The position numbers and the translations under genes are program-made. From assembly GCF_006345815.1 (NCBI RefSeq), contig NZ_VCIG01000042.1:420990-484989 (forward strand): a DNA stretch of 64,000 nucleotides. The letters are read 5' to 3'. Source of the stretch: Ochrobactrum sp. CGA5 (GTDB taxonomy: Bacteria > Pseudomonadota > Alphaproteobacteria > Rhizobiales > Rhizobiaceae). Under the pieces are notes generated by a model. The model was not told the DNA's origin. It saw only the letters and a list, made by a program, of their open reading frames with translations, and did no database searches. Shown here one piece after another: positions 63,905 through 64,000 of the stretch (position 1 is its first letter; every line of letters begins with the position of its first letter).

Positions 63905-64000
63905 TCATGCGGCAATTTTAGCGTTGTCAAACCATGCAATGAATGCGGCGTGTTCGGCTTCGCTCAGGTGCAGATAATGCTTGGTGCGGCGATAGAGGAT
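63905..64000 (-). CDS. eryB: erythritol-phosphate dehydrogenase EryB, C-terminal end (partial)
   Basis: Only the last 31 codons are present, open to the window edge and ending in TGA (L-Y-R-R-T-K-H-Y-L-H-L-S-E-A-E). This is consistent with the end of EryB, a flavin-dependent glycerol-3-phosphate-dehydrogenase-like enzyme that oxidises L-erythritol 4-phosphate. The identification rests mainly on its position just upstream of eryC in the Brucella ery order. Confidence 0.7.
   Translation of the reverse strand: MLYRRTKHYLHLSEAEHAAFIAWFDNAKIAA

Noticed and set aside
1..64000. CRISPR arrays, prophage genes, transposases or integrases
   Set aside because: No spaced direct repeats and no protein with such motifs were seen; tRNA-Sec shows no nearby integrase or duplicated tRNA end.

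Overview
The window looks like a stretch of an alphaproteobacterial (Hyphomicrobiales) genome of the Brucella/Ochrobactrum group. The evidence is an erythritol gene cluster of Brucella type (eryB end, eryC, eryD, a DeoR regulator, tpiA- and rpiB-type isomerases), a narR-narK-narGHJI cluster of Paracoccus/Brucella type with a double-length NarK, RIME-like intergenic palindromes typical of rhizobia and relatives, and fairly GC-rich coding sequence throughout. No phage, transposase, insertion sequence or CRISPR array was seen. The organism assignment is an inference from gene content; no 16S or other marker is present.

Layout. 1-6.1 kb: end of a GNAT acetyltransferase, a polyamine deacetylase-like enzyme, a thioesterase, a carbonic anhydrase and a uracil/xanthine permease, then selD and a Tat-exported transglutaminase-like protein. 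6.6-16.8 kb: a full selenocysteine cassette, fdnGHI (formate dehydrogenase-N with an in-frame UGA and a SECIS hairpin), fdhE, selA, a Sel1-repeat gene, selB and the UCA tRNA-Sec. With selD just upstream, all parts needed to make and use Sec lie within about 13 kb. 17-18.1 kb: rpsU, two small genes and cspA. 18.6-25.3 kb: two alpha/beta hydrolases, an isoprenylcysteine-methyltransferase-like protein, a histidine kinase/response regulator pair transcribed with a cysteine-free molybdopterin-fold protein, a structured region that may encode a small RNA, a 50-residue secreted protein and a lipoprotein. 25.4-32.4 kb: an RND efflux pump (permease and adaptor), a hydrolase of the hormone-sensitive-lipase family that has lost its catalytic residues, and a LysR regulator.

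32.5-38.3 kb: a lipid cluster resembling Escherichia coli ynbABCD: a CDP-alcohol phosphatidyltransferase, a hydrolase-methyltransferase fusion, a PAP2 plus tyrosine-phosphatase fusion, a small membrane protein, a PlsC-type acyltransferase and a CdsA-type cytidylyltransferase. Five of these genes overlap or nearly touch. This is the least understood system in the window. 38.3-50.2 kb: anaerobic nitrate respiration, with narR, a NarK1-NarK2 fusion broken by a frameshift, narGHJI, a parvulin and a DUF2478 protein. Perfect TTGAT-N4-ATCAA boxes precede narR, narK and the pseudoazurin gene, and NarR carries the matching E..SR recognition residues.

50.2-53.2 kb: a hydroxyproline-type catabolic set (GntR regulator, deaminase of the dihydrodipicolinate synthase family, Ldh-family reductase) separates nar from the pseudoazurin-nnrS pair (53.5-55.3 kb). 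55.7-64 kb: transketolase, fructose bisphosphatase and class II aldolase converge on rpiB, tpiA, deoR, eryD, eryC and the end of eryB. Together they can take erythritol to erythrose 4-phosphate and on to hexose phosphates.
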